From a virus, in IMG/VR virus record IMGVR_UViG_3300009605_000082, positions 1 through 30,219 of that record: a stretch of 30,219 bases of DNA; one strand, 5' to 3'. A program made the position numbers and the translations under genes. Below, one piece after another: positions 1 through 8,488 of this stretch. The notes beneath the pieces were generated by a model. The model had not been told where the DNA came from. It saw only the letters and a list, made by a program, of their open reading frames with translations, and ran no database searches. Position 1 is the first letter of the stretch. Each line of letters starts with the position of its first letter.

Positions 1-2
1 AC

Positions 3-1697
3 CTTAAGAATCGTCGTTCGGGATTCTCTTTCATGAGTTCAGCAGAAACAGTTAACTTAGCCACTATATCAAGTGATAGTAGATATGGGATTCTCTCTAA
101 GTCTGGTTCCGACGCTAAGAAAATGTTTACTGATAAAGTGGTACCTATATCAATTAATTACCCCTTCTTTTTTAAACCTATACAGGATGGTATGGATCGT
201 CCAAAGTCGGAGTTAGCATATAGAGTTCCAGCTAGTAAATTTACTCGTAAAAAAATAGAGGTTAACGAGAAACTTGAAGAGATAGTAGGTCTTGACACAA
301 CGATCGACTGGAAGAATACGGGTGATAATAGCTATGACGGTGAAAAGCTAAGTCTGCTAGTGCACGATGAGAGTGGTAAGTGGGAGAGACCTGATAATAT
401 ATTAAACAACTGGCGAGTTACTAAAACCTGTCTAAGGCTAGGTAGTAGAATCGTTGGTAAATGCATGATGGGCAGTACCAGCAACGCATTAGACAAGGGT
501 GGAGATAATTTTAAAAAGCTATTCAATGATTCTAACGTATCAAGACGAAATGCTAATGGACAAACGAAGTCTGGCCTTTATTCTCTCTTTATCCCAATGG
601 AATGGAACTATGAAGGATTTATTGACGAATACGGACTTCCAGTATTTGATAATCCAGGTGATGATGAACGACTGGGACCAGACGGTGAACTAATAGATGT
701 AGGTGTAATAACTAATTGGGAGAACGAAGCTGAAGGACTCCGAGACGATCAAGACGCATTGAACGAGTTTTACCGTCAATTCCCTAGAACTGAAGAGCAT
801 GCATTCAGAGATGAGACTAAAAATAGTATATTTAACTTAATTAAGATATACGAACAAATAGATTATAACGAAGGTAGTAGACATAACGCACACACTACTA
901 TTGGCAGTTTCCAATGGGTTAATGGTATACGTGACACACAAGTCGTATTTCATCCAGATCCCACCGGTAGATTCAAGGTAAGTTGGGTGCCTCCAGCCCA
1001 TTTACAAAATAAATATATTATAAAAAATGGAATTAAATACCCTGGCAACGAACACGTGGGAGCCTTTGGCTGTGATAGCTACGACATTAGTGGTACTGTT
1101 GACGGTCGCGGTTCGAAAGGTGCTTTACACGGATTAACAAAATTCTCTATGGAAGACGCGCCTTCAAGCACATTCTTCCTAGAGTACATAGCAAGACCAC
1201 AAACCGCAGAGATGTTCTTTGAAGACGTTCTAATGGCATTAGTGTTTTACGGTATGCCATTACTCGCAGAGAATAATAAACCTAGGTTATTATACTATTT
1301 ACGCCGAAGAGGCTATAGAGGCTATAGTATGAATAGGCCAGATAAAACTTGGAAGAAGTTATCAACCGCCGAGAAAGAAGTGGGTGGTATACCAAACTCA
1401 AGCGAAGATATAAAGCAGGCTCACGCGGCAGCTATTGAAATGTACATACAAAATCATGTTGGACACTTAGGTGACGGCAACTACGGAACGGTGTATTTCA
1501 ATGAACTGCTTAATGATTGGTCTAAGTTTGATATAAACCGAAGAACTAAACATGACGCTTCTATAAGCTCGGGTTTAGCAATCATGGCTTGTAATAGACA
1601 TTTATACGCACCGAACGCAAAAGTAGAAAAAACACCAATGAATTTGAATATAGCAAAATACGATAATAAGGGTTTTAACTCCCAGATAATTAAATAA
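3..1697 (+). CDS. terL: Terminase large subunit, 5'-truncated (C-terminal part with nuclease domain)
   Basis: This is the DNA-packaging motor subunit that drives DNA into the prohead and cuts it. The reading frame is open back to the window edge (L-K-N-R-R-S-G-F-S-F before the ATG at 33), so the gene starts upstream and the ATPase Walker motifs are not visible. Residues here count from the ATG at 33. A GGDNFKKL...NANGQTKSGLY segment is typical of the linker between ATPase and nuclease domains in Bacteroidota-phage terminases. The RNase H-like nuclease is supported by G-C-D348-S-Y-D (DNA 1068-1085), a later EYIARPQT...FYG...AENN stretch, and T-K-H-D508-A-S-I-S-S-G-L-A (around 1554), the likely third acidic motif. 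It ends 2 nt before the portal gene, the classic terL-portal order. Family resemblance is to crAss-like and related podovirus terminases, judged by eye. Confidence 0.88.
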   Translation, partial: LKNRRSGFSFMSSAETVNLATISSDSRYGILSKSGSDAKKMFTDKVVPISINYPFFFKPIQDGMDRPKSELAYRVPASKFTRKKIEVNEKLEEIVGLDTTIDWKNTGDNSYDGEKLSLLVHDESGKWERPDNILNNWRVTKTCLRLGSRIVGKCMMGSTSNALDKGGDNFKKLFNDSNVSRRNANGQTKSGLYSLFIPMEWNYEGFIDEYGLPVFDNPGDDERLGPDGELIDVGVITNWENEAEGLRDDQDALNEFYRQFPRTEEHAFRDETKNSIFNLIKIYEQIDYNEGSRHNAHTTIGSFQWVNGIRDTQVVFHPDPTGRFKVSWVPPAHLQNKYIIKNGIKYPGNEHVGAFGCDSYDISGTVDGRGSKGALHGLTKFSMEDAPSSTFFLEYIARPQTAEMFFEDVLMALVFYGMPLLAENNKPRLLYYLRRRGYRGYSMNRPDKTWKKLSTAEKEVGGIPNSSEDIKQAHAAAIEMYIQNHVGHLGDGNYGTVYFNELLNDWSKFDINRRTKHDASISSGLAIMACNRHLYAPNAKVEKTPMNLNIAKYDNKGFNSQIIK

Positions 1698-1699
1698 GC

Positions 1700-4072
1700 A
1701 TGGCTGAGTCAGTATATGTAAATTTTCCTTCTCAAGCGGTTCCTGACCTAGAGAAAATGAGTCACGAGTATGGGCTCAAAGTGGCGCGCGCTATTGAGCA
1801 AGAGTGGTTTAAGGACTCTCATAGTAATAGGTATAATGTCTCGCAACAAAAGTTTCACAACCTACGGCTATACGCAAGAGGTGAGCAATCAATACAAAAA
1901 TATAAAGACGAGTTGTCTATCAATGGTGACCTATCATATCTTAATTTAGATTGGAAACCAGTACCTATTATACCTAAATTTGTAGATATAGTGGTTAATG
2001 GCATGTCTGAGAGAATGTTCAGGATTAAGGCTTACTCTCAAGATCAATATGGTGTAAGTAAGCGAACCGAGTACATGGAGTCTATACAGCGAGATCTTGA
2101 TTCGGCTGCGTACAATGATCAAGCGGCTAAGCATTTTAATGTTGATTTATACGAGAGCAAAAAAGAAGAGCTTCCAGATACACAAGAAGAACTAGATCTA
2201 CACATGCAGCTTAATTATAAGCAAGCTGTAGAATTAGCAGAGGAGCAAGCTATTAGTGTATTGCTTGAAGGTAGTAATTACGACTTAATTAGGCGAAGAG
2301 TATTATATGATCTAGCTGTACTAGGTATAGGGTGCGTTAAAACTAGCTTTAATTGGAGTGATGGCGCGACCGTAGAGTATGTTGATCCAGCTAATATAGT
2401 TTATTCTCATACTGAATCTCCTTATTTTGAAGATATATACTATATTGGTGAAGTAAAAACTATTCCTATTAATGAGCTTGCTAGAGAATTTGATAATTTA
2501 ACAGAGTCTGATTTAGAGGAAATACATTCTAGAAGTAGCAAGCGTAGTATGGGTAGACGCCCGCGCGAAATGGACAAGAACAAGGTTCAAGTTTTGTATT
2601 TCAACTATAGAACTTACACTAATGACGTTTACAAATTAAAGGAGACAGGCAGTGGAGGATATAAAGCGATTGAAAAACCTGACACATTTAATCCACCTGA
2701 AGACAAGCAAGTTGGTTACGCTAGAATGCAGCGATCTGTAGAGTGTATTTTTGAAGGCGCCATGATAGTAGGTTCGGATAAACTACTTAAGTGGGGGAAA
2801 GCTGAAAATATGATGCGTAGTAAGTCTGACTTTAATAAAGTCAAGATGAATTACTCTTTAGTTGCACCACGTATGTATGAAGGCCGTATAGAGTCTTTAG
2901 TAGGCAGAATTACTGGGTTTGCTGATATGATTCAGTTAACTCACTTAAAGTTACAGCAAGTTATGTCACGCATGGTTCCTGATGGAGTGTACCTTGACGC
3001 TGATGGACTTGCTGAAATAGATTTAGGCAATGGCACTAATTATAATCCACAAGAAGCGCTTAACATGTTCTTCCAAACTGGTAGTGTAATTGGTAGAAGT
3101 ATGACGGCTGACGGCGATCCAAACGCAGGTGCTATGCCTATAAAAGAGATATCTAACGGTGCGGGTGCTGGGGGTAAACTACAAGCTCTTATAGGTAATT
3201 ACAATTACTATCTCCAAATGATTAGAGATGTAACAGGTCTAAACGAGGCTAGAGACGCTAGTGTTCCAGATCCTAAATCTTTAGTTGGAGTACAGAAATT
3301 AGCTGCGGCTAATTCTAACGTAGCTACTAGGCATATATTACTAGCTAGTTCTTTCTTGACTACCGAAGTTGCTGAAGCTTTATCTTTGCGTATATCAGAT
3401 ATATTAGAGTATTCTCCAACAGCGGATGCGTTTGTTCAAGCAATAGGTTCTCATAATGTAGCAACTCTAAAAGAAATGTCTGAATTATATTTATATGATT
3501 TTGGTATATTTTTAGAATTAGAACCTGATGAAGAAGAAAAGCAACTCCTTGAGAATAATATACAGACAGCTTTATCCCAACAATTAATCGACTTAGACGA
3601 TGCTATAGATATTAGGGAAGTTAGAAACGTAAAGCTGGCTAACCAATTATTAAAAATTAAACGTAAGAAAAAACAAGAGCGAGATCAGGAAATCGAACAA
3701 GAAAACGCGAAAGCCTCGGCAGAAGCGAATGCACAGGCTCAACAAGCCGTTGCTCAAACTGAGATGCAAAAAAATAAGGAAAAAGCTGAAGCTGAAACGC
3801 GAATAGAGCAGCTAAGAGGCGAAACTAAATTAAAGCATCTTCAAGAAGAGGTTAGATTAAAGAAAGAACTTATGCAATTTGAGTTTGATTTAAACCAACA
3901 GCTAAGAGATCAAGAACGGGAGTCTACCGAAAAAATGGAGACTATGAAAGAGCAAGGCAAAGATAGGCGAGAAAAAGTTAAACAAGCACCTAAAAAGTTT
4001 GAGTCTTCAGGTAATGATATACTAGGAGGCGGAATGGGTTTGGATAAGTTCACCCCACAAATTGGAACTTAA
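1700..4072 (+). CDS. Portal protein with long C-terminal coiled coil
   Basis: This protein probably forms the dodecameric ring at the packaging vertex through which DNA enters and leaves. It has 790 aa, in the range of large podovirus portals (P22, crAss-like). The first 500 residues are mixed alpha/beta. Around residues 505-550 the text YYLQMIRDVTGLNEARD followed by KSLVGVQKLAAANSN resembles the clip/stem region of portals. Residues about 645-765 are almost pure K/E/Q/A/R, a long charged coiled coil that could form a barrel projecting into the capsid, as in P22. The position directly after terL and before the scaffold and capsid genes supports the call. The leader (attaaataagcATG) has no Shine-Dalgarno sequence. 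The protein sequence alone would not prove the call; context carries much of it. Confidence 0.82.
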   Translation: MAESVYVNFPSQAVPDLEKMSHEYGLKVARAIEQEWFKDSHSNRYNVSQQKFHNLRLYARGEQSIQKYKDELSINGDLSYLNLDWKPVPIIPKFVDIVVNGMSERMFRIKAYSQDQYGVSKRTEYMESIQRDLDSAAYNDQAAKHFNVDLYESKKEELPDTQEELDLHMQLNYKQAVELAEEQAISVLLEGSNYDLIRRRVLYDLAVLGIGCVKTSFNWSDGATVEYVDPANIVYSHTESPYFEDIYYIGEVKTIPINELAREFDNLTESDLEEIHSRSSKRSMGRRPREMDKNKVQVLYFNYRTYTNDVYKLKETGSGGYKAIEKPDTFNPPEDKQVGYARMQRSVECIFEGAMIVGSDKLLKWGKAENMMRSKSDFNKVKMNYSLVAPRMYEGRIESLVGRITGFADMIQLTHLKLQQVMSRMVPDGVYLDADGLAEIDLGNGTNYNPQEALNMFFQTGSVIGRSMTADGDPNAGAMPIKEISNGAGAGGKLQALIGNYNYYLQMIRDVTGLNEARDASVPDPKSLVGVQKLAAANSNVATRHILLASSFLTTEVAEALSLRISDILEYSPTADAFVQAIGSHNVATLKEMSELYLYDFGIFLELEPDEEEKQLLENNIQTALSQQLIDLDDAIDIREVRNVKLANQLLKIKRKKKQERDQEIEQENAKASAEANAQAQQAVAQTEMQKNKEKAEAETRIEQLRGETKLKHLQEEVRLKKELMQFEFDLNQQLRDQERESTEKMETMKEQGKDRREKVKQAPKKFESSGNDILGGGMGLDKFTPQIGT

Positions 4073-4090
4073 TTAATTATATAATATTTT

Positions 4091-5311
4091 ATGATGCAAG
4101 ATGAGAATCAAACAGATCTTGAAGAGGTAATCAACGAGGTCGAAAACGAAACACCACAAGTGGAAGAGGTTTCTGAAGAGAAACCCGAACTTGATTTAAG
4201 TAAATTTGAAAGTAAAGATGATCCGGAAGTCTACAAAGTAGATTTAAGTACACCACCGACCAATGAAACAAACGAAGAGCCAAAAGCTGAAAAAAGTGAC
4301 CCTGACGACACACGAGTGGCTGGAAGCGATGAAAGTCCCGAGCCCGCACAAGAACAGGAAGAAGTACAATCGGAAGGAGAAGTACAAGGAGAAGTACCAG
4401 TATTAGAAGAGGTTACTGAAGAAGCGGAAGAGCTAGCAGAAGAAACCGTTGAGGCTATTGAAAAAGCGGAGGCTACCGGAGAATCGCTGCCTGAGAATAT
4501 TCAGAAGTTAGTTGACTTTATGGGTGAGACTGGTGGAGATCTTGAAGACTACGTTAGATTAAATAGAGACTTGGAATCCATTGATGATCAAGATGCTTTA
4601 TTAGAATACTACAAAACTACTAAACCTCACTTATCTTCAGAAGAAATAAACTTTTTGATGGAAGATCAATTCGCTTATGATGAAGACGAAGATAGTGAGA
4701 GAGATATTAAACGTAAAAAATTGGCCCGAAAAGAGCAAGTTGCTGAGGCCAAGACCTACTTAGACGGGCAAAAGTCTAAATACTACGAAGAAATTAAAGC
4801 TGGAAGCAAGCTCACAGATGAGCAGCAGAAAGCAATTAATTTTTTCAACCGATACAATAAAGAGTCGGAGCAAAAACAACAGCGAGTTGAAAAGCAAACA
4901 TCTAGATTTAACAAGAAAACCAGTGAGGTTTTTAACGACAAATTCAAAGGTTTTGAATACAACGTCGGAGATAAAAAATATAGATACAATGTTAATAATG
5001 CTGATAAGGTTAAGGAAACCCAAAGTGACATCAATAATTTCGTGAGAAAGTTTCTCGATGAAAACAATACATTAGATGATGCTAAAGGTTATCATAAGAG
5101 CTTATATACGGCCATGAACGCAGACGCTATCGCTCAACATTTTTACGAACAAGGTAAAGCAGATGCTATCAAAGATAGTGTTGCTAAAGCTAAGAATATA
5201 AACACTACAGCAAGATCTTCTCATGGAGAAACTCAAAGTGGTGGTTTAAAATTTAAAGTCCTTGGCGAAGACTCCAACTCTTTTAAGTTCAAAATTAAAA
5301 ATAAAAAGTAA
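4091..5311 (+). CDS. Putative capsid scaffold / assembly protein, acidic
   Basis: This 406-aa protein lies between portal and major capsid genes, the usual place of the scaffold. Residues 1-150 are very rich in Glu, with Pro, Val and Thr, and look disordered. Residues about 150-400 are charged and helical (K/E/D/N/Q), ending in a Lys-rich tail. Acidic, helical, low-complexity composition and this position fit an internal scaffold that guides capsid assembly and is then lost or cleaved. No protease motif is visible and there is no separate head protease in the window. Two ATGs lie in tandem at 4091 and 4094; either could be used, and both follow an all-A/T leader (atataatatttt). It could instead be a head-interior structural protein that stays in the virion. 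Confidence 0.6.
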   Translation: MMQDENQTDLEEVINEVENETPQVEEVSEEKPELDLSKFESKDDPEVYKVDLSTPPTNETNEEPKAEKSDPDDTRVAGSDESPEPAQEQEEVQSEGEVQGEVPVLEEVTEEAEELAEETVEAIEKAEATGESLPENIQKLVDFMGETGGDLEDYVRLNRDLESIDDQDALLEYYKTTKPHLSSEEINFLMEDQFAYDEDEDSERDIKRKKLARKEQVAEAKTYLDGQKSKYYEEIKAGSKLTDEQQKAINFFNRYNKESEQKQQRVEKQTSRFNKKTSEVFNDKFKGFEYNVGDKKYRYNVNNADKVKETQSDINNFVRKFLDENNTLDDAKGYHKSLYTAMNADAIAQHFYEQGKADAIKDSVAKAKNINTTARSSHGETQSGGLKFKVLGEDSNSFKFKIKNKK

Positions 5312-5329
5312 ATTTAAAAATTAAACAAA

Positions 5330-6769
5330 ATGGCAATTACAAGTGCAAGTGGACCGGATGCGGCTCCACGTAAACAAACGCTTGCCTCTAACTATGTAGA
5401 CTTTACGTCTGCAGACACTGAAGGTTGGGCGCAACAATACCTACCGGACCTTATGGAAAAGGAAGCGGAGGTTTATGGTAAAAGAACAATCGCTGGATTC
5501 TTAGATAAAGTTGGTGCTGAAGAGGCTTCTACATCTGACCGAGTTATTTGGTCTGAACAAGGTCGTCTACACTTAGCTTACACAGCAAAGTACAAGGATT
5601 CTAACGATACGTATGAGATTGAGAACGATATTGACGGTAACGCTGTTACTACAAATCACGGTCTTCGTGTAGGTGATATGGTGATCATGTCTATTGCTAA
5701 CGCGACAGCTAAAGGTTACGTTTCTGCAATTAACGAAGATGGTGATAACGCTGCTGAATTTACAGTACTATCTTATGGCGCTGCTAATATGGCAACTGCT
5801 TTAGGCTCTACAGCTACAACATCTGAGTTAGTAAGAGTGCTAGTTATTGGTTCTGAATTTGAAAAAGGATCTAATGCTCGTACAGCTGCTAACGCTCCTA
5901 ATTTCAAGTCTTACTCTAATAAGCACATCATTCTAAGAGACTACTACGAAGTTTCTGGTTCTGATGCTGCTCAAATTGGTTGGGTAGAAGTTTCTGGTGA
6001 AGACGGACAAAATGGTTACCTATGGTACCTAAAGGCTCAAGGCGACACTAAGCAACGTTTTAACGATTACTTAGAGATGACTATGCTTGAGGCTGAGACT
6101 GCGGTTGATGGTGCTGGCGCTATCGGTGGTACTGACGCTTCTACAAGTGACGGTACACAAGGTTTATTCCAAGCTATCGAAACTCGTGGTCACCAAACTA
6201 CTGGTATTACAGGTGTTAACGCTGCTACTGATCTAGCTGAGTTTGACGCTATTTTAGCAGTATTTGACCAAAACGGTGCTATCGAAGAGAACATGATGTT
6301 TACAGATCGTTCAACTAGCTTAGCAATGGACGACATGCTTGCTTCAATGAACTCTTACGGAGCTGGCGGTACTTCTTACGGAGTATTCGACAACGAAGAA
6401 GACATGGCTCTAAATCTAGGATTCTCAGGATTCCGTCGTGGATCTTACGACTTCTACAAGTCTGATTTCAAGTACTTGAACGACAAAGGTACGCGTGGAG
6501 CTCTTAACGATACGGTTAACAATATCCGTGGAGTTGTTGTTCCAGCAGGAGTATCTTCAGTATATGATGAGCAGTTAGGCAGGAACCTTAAGCGTCCTTT
6601 CTTACACGTTCGTTACAGATCATCTCAAGCTGATAACCGTAAGTTAAAGACTTGGGTTACTGGTTCTGTTGGTGCTGAGACATCTGGTGTTGACGCGATG
6701 CAAGTTCACTACTTGTCTGAGCGTTGCTTGATTACTCAGGGTGCAAACAACTTTATGTTGATGAACTAA
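5330..6769 (+). CDS. Major capsid protein
   Basis: This 479-aa protein is the likely building block of the icosahedral shell, presumably with the HK97 fold. The N-terminal part reads SADTEGWAQQYLPDLMEKEA...VYGKRTIAGFLDK, a helical arm followed by beta-rich sequence with many G, A, T and N residues. A region of MFTDRSTSLAMDDMLASMNSYG and a C-terminal LKRPFLHVRYRSSQADNRK is compatible with a capsid-fold core. Support is mainly from length, position after the scaffold, and codon use. Arginine is written CGT at 15 of 21 positions by my count, while neighbours use mainly AGA, the usual sign of a very highly expressed phage gene. A strong terminator follows immediately. The leader (aaaaattaaacaaaATG) has no Shine-Dalgarno sequence. 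Confidence 0.85.
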   Translation: MAITSASGPDAAPRKQTLASNYVDFTSADTEGWAQQYLPDLMEKEAEVYGKRTIAGFLDKVGAEEASTSDRVIWSEQGRLHLAYTAKYKDSNDTYEIENDIDGNAVTTNHGLRVGDMVIMSIANATAKGYVSAINEDGDNAAEFTVLSYGAANMATALGSTATTSELVRVLVIGSEFEKGSNARTAANAPNFKSYSNKHIILRDYYEVSGSDAAQIGWVEVSGEDGQNGYLWYLKAQGDTKQRFNDYLEMTMLEAETAVDGAGAIGGTDASTSDGTQGLFQAIETRGHQTTGITGVNAATDLAEFDAILAVFDQNGAIEENMMFTDRSTSLAMDDMLASMNSYGAGGTSYGVFDNEEDMALNLGFSGFRRGSYDFYKSDFKYLNDKGTRGALNDTVNNIRGVVVPAGVSSVYDEQLGRNLKRPFLHVRYRSSQADNRKLKTWVTGSVGAETSGVDAMQVHYLSERCLITQGANNFMLMN

Positions 6770-6785
6770 GATAAGTATATTTGGT

Positions 6786-6830
6786 GAAACTACCTCTCCT
6801 TCGGGAGGGGTAGTTTTATATTAATTTTTT
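6786..6830 (+). terminator. Intrinsic terminator after the major capsid gene
   Basis: The left arm is 6786-6799 and the right arm 6804-6817, closed by a C(TTCG)G tetraloop at 6800-6803. The stem is 14 bp with two G-T pairs and no mismatch. It is followed by tttt and then a TTAATTTTTT tract to 6830. This is a textbook rho-independent terminator and would end or attenuate transcription after the capsid gene. Confidence 0.88.
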
Positions 6831-6843
6831 ATTATATTATATT

Positions 6844-7689
6844 ATGGCTAAAAAGCAAACAAAAAAAGTAGAGGTCGAAGAACCCTACGTAGAAGAAACA
6901 GTTGTTATGGAAGCTCCTAAACCGGAGCCAAAACCTCAACCTATTATAGAAGAACCAGTAAAAAGCAACGAGTGGGAAATCAAAGATAGAATGTACTATC
7001 TTAAAGGTAACAAAAGTCCTTTAACATACCTTATTCGTGGCAGTAACATACACTGGTTTGATGAAGAAAAAGGATATGAAAGAGAATTAAAATACTGTTC
7101 TAATCAAAGAACTTGCTTTGTCGACGAGATGAAGGGTGAACAACGATTAGAGCATATTATATTCCAAAATGGAACTTTATTTGTACCTAAAAATAAAACC
7201 GTTTTACAGAAACTACTATCAATATACCATCCACACAATGGTTCTTTATTTATAGAGCATAAGCCAGCAGAAGTAGCTGCTTATGAAGTAGATATTCTAG
7301 AACTAGAAGTAGATGCGTTAATGGCTGCTAGAGGTCTAGATATCGAGGTAGCTGAAGCAGTTATGAGAGTAGAGATTGGATCTGAGGTGTCTAGGATGAG
7401 TTCTAAGGAGCTTAAACGTGATTTATTACTATTTGCTAAGAGAAACCCTAGATTGTTCTTAGAGTTAGTTGATGACGATAACGTAATGCTAAGAAACTTT
7501 GGTATTAAAGCTGTAGAGGCTAACATACTGAAGATCTCAAAGGATCAGCGTCACTTCTCATGGGCTTCAACAGATAGAAAGCTTTTCACTATACCATTTG
7601 AAGAGCATCCTTATACAGCCTTAGCCGCTTGGTTTAAGACTGATGAAGGAATGGAGATATACTCCAATATAGAAAAACGATTAAAATAA
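6844..7689 (+). CDS. Conserved-looking virion-region protein of unknown function (281 aa)
   Basis: I do not recognise a named family with certainty. The first 45 residues are Lys-rich, then Glu/Val/Pro-rich (KPEPKPQP...EEP), and probably disordered. Residues about 48-135 form a compact domain with YYLKGNKSPLTYLIRGS, IHWFDEEKGYERELKYC and CFVDEMKGEQRLEHIIFQNGTLFVP. Residues about 150-235 are strongly helical and charged. A C-terminal patch of FTIPFEEHPYTALAAWFKTDEG follows. The gene stands apart from its neighbours, with a terminator 5' (6786-6830) and another UUCG hairpin 3' (7697-7731), so its expression may be set separately. Its position between capsid and connector genes suggests a head-associated role such as a decoration, auxiliary or head-completion protein. 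That role is inference only. Confidence 0.75.
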   Translation: MAKKQTKKVEVEEPYVEETVVMEAPKPEPKPQPIIEEPVKSNEWEIKDRMYYLKGNKSPLTYLIRGSNIHWFDEEKGYERELKYCSNQRTCFVDEMKGEQRLEHIIFQNGTLFVPKNKTVLQKLLSIYHPHNGSLFIEHKPAEVAAYEVDILELEVDALMAARGLDIEVAEAVMRVEIGSEVSRMSSKELKRDLLLFAKRNPRLFLELVDDDNVMLRNFGIKAVEANILKISKDQRHFSWASTDRKLFTIPFEEHPYTALAAWFKTDEGMEIYSNIEKRLK

Positions 7690-7696
7690 TAATCAC

Positions 7697-7731
7697 TTAG
7701 TTGGGTGGCCACCCTTCGGGGTGGTCACTAA
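7697..7731 (+). promoter_or_regulatory. UUCG-capped RNA hairpin after the 281-aa gene
   Basis: The core stem is 7709-7714 with 7719-7724 around a C(TTCG)G loop at 7715-7718. It continues through a G-T pair at 7708/7725 and G-C at 7707/7726. An outer TTAGT/ACTAA pairing (7697-7701 with 7727-7731) leaves a short bulge. Unlike the hairpin at 6786, it is followed by ATAAAAAAACG and has no U tract. It is therefore not a canonical terminator on the + strand and may be an RNA processing or stability element. Confidence 0.7.
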
Positions 7732-7749
7732 ACTATAAAAAAACGAATT

Positions 7750-8484
7750 ATGGCAGTAAGTGTAGACACGGTATATCAAAGAGTATTAGCTCTTGCTAAC
7801 AAAGAGCAAAGGGGTTATATTACTCCGCAGGAGTTTAACTTATTTGCTAATCAGGCTCAGATGGCATTATTTGAGTCTTATTTTTACCAAAAAAATACTA
7901 GAGAAACGGCTGACGCTGGCAAGTCTAACGAAATTGACGAGTCTAATATAAGCGAATTACTTGACCGTAAGCTAGCTCCTTTTTCTATTTTTCAAACAGT
8001 AACAAGTGGTACTACGTTTCCAGCAAACGGAACTATATCAAGCGTAGCTAGACCAGTATTCCAATATGGCATGGTATTATCGGGCAATGAACCGTGTCAA
8101 AAAGTAAGTGTGTTTGAAGCTCAGCGACTAAAGAATTCCACTAGACATATGCTTACAACAGCTGGTCAAGCTCCCATATATTGTGATAGTAGAACTACGG
8201 GTGAAGACATACAGGTGTATGATGGCGGTGTAGCTCCAGTTTCTAGTAGCGTCACCGTAGAATGTTTTTGCATACCAAGAGACGTTGTTTGGGCTTATGT
8301 AGTTGTAAACGGTAAGGCATTATATAATAGTTATGCTGCAGTGGATTTTGAGCTGCATAGATCAGAGGAAGATACTTTGGTTAATAGAATATTGCAGCTA
8401 GCTGGTATAGCTATGAACAAGGTTGGTTTAGCAGATACGGCTAGTAATCTTAACCAAGCAGAACAACAACTTCAAAATCAATAA
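7750..8484 (+). CDS. Putative head-tail connector / ring protein (244 aa)
   Basis: This protein begins with a helical segment containing LALANKEQRGYITPQEFNLF and an ANQAQMALFESYFYQ stretch. A beta-rich middle (residues about 75-185) and a helical C-terminus (HRSEEDTLVNRILQLAG..., ending in Gln-rich NQAEQQLQNQ) follow. The N-terminal pattern is one I associate with structural proteins of Bacteroidota and marine podoviruses. It lies in the slot between capsid genes and the adaptor-like gene and is separated from the next gene by only 4 nt, so the two are probably co-translated and may be partners. A connector, ring or head-completion role is inferred from position and size. No catalytic motif is visible. 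The leader aaaaaaacgaattATG has no Shine-Dalgarno sequence. Confidence 0.62.
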   Translation: MAVSVDTVYQRVLALANKEQRGYITPQEFNLFANQAQMALFESYFYQKNTRETADAGKSNEIDESNISELLDRKLAPFSIFQTVTSGTTFPANGTISSVARPVFQYGMVLSGNEPCQKVSVFEAQRLKNSTRHMLTTAGQAPIYCDSRTTGEDIQVYDGGVAPVSSSVTVECFCIPRDVVWAYVVVNGKALYNSYAAVDFELHRSEEDTLVNRILQLAGIAMNKVGLADTASNLNQAEQQLQNQ

Positions 8485-8488
8485 TTAA

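Noticed and set aside
6752-6783. Bacteroidota-type promoter: TATATTTG at 6776-6783 fits the TAnnTTTG -7 element
   Set aside because: No TTTG lies at the expected distance upstream (only GTTG at 6757-6760, about 15 bp away), and the start site would fall inside the terminator stem. A chance match in AT-rich DNA is more likely.
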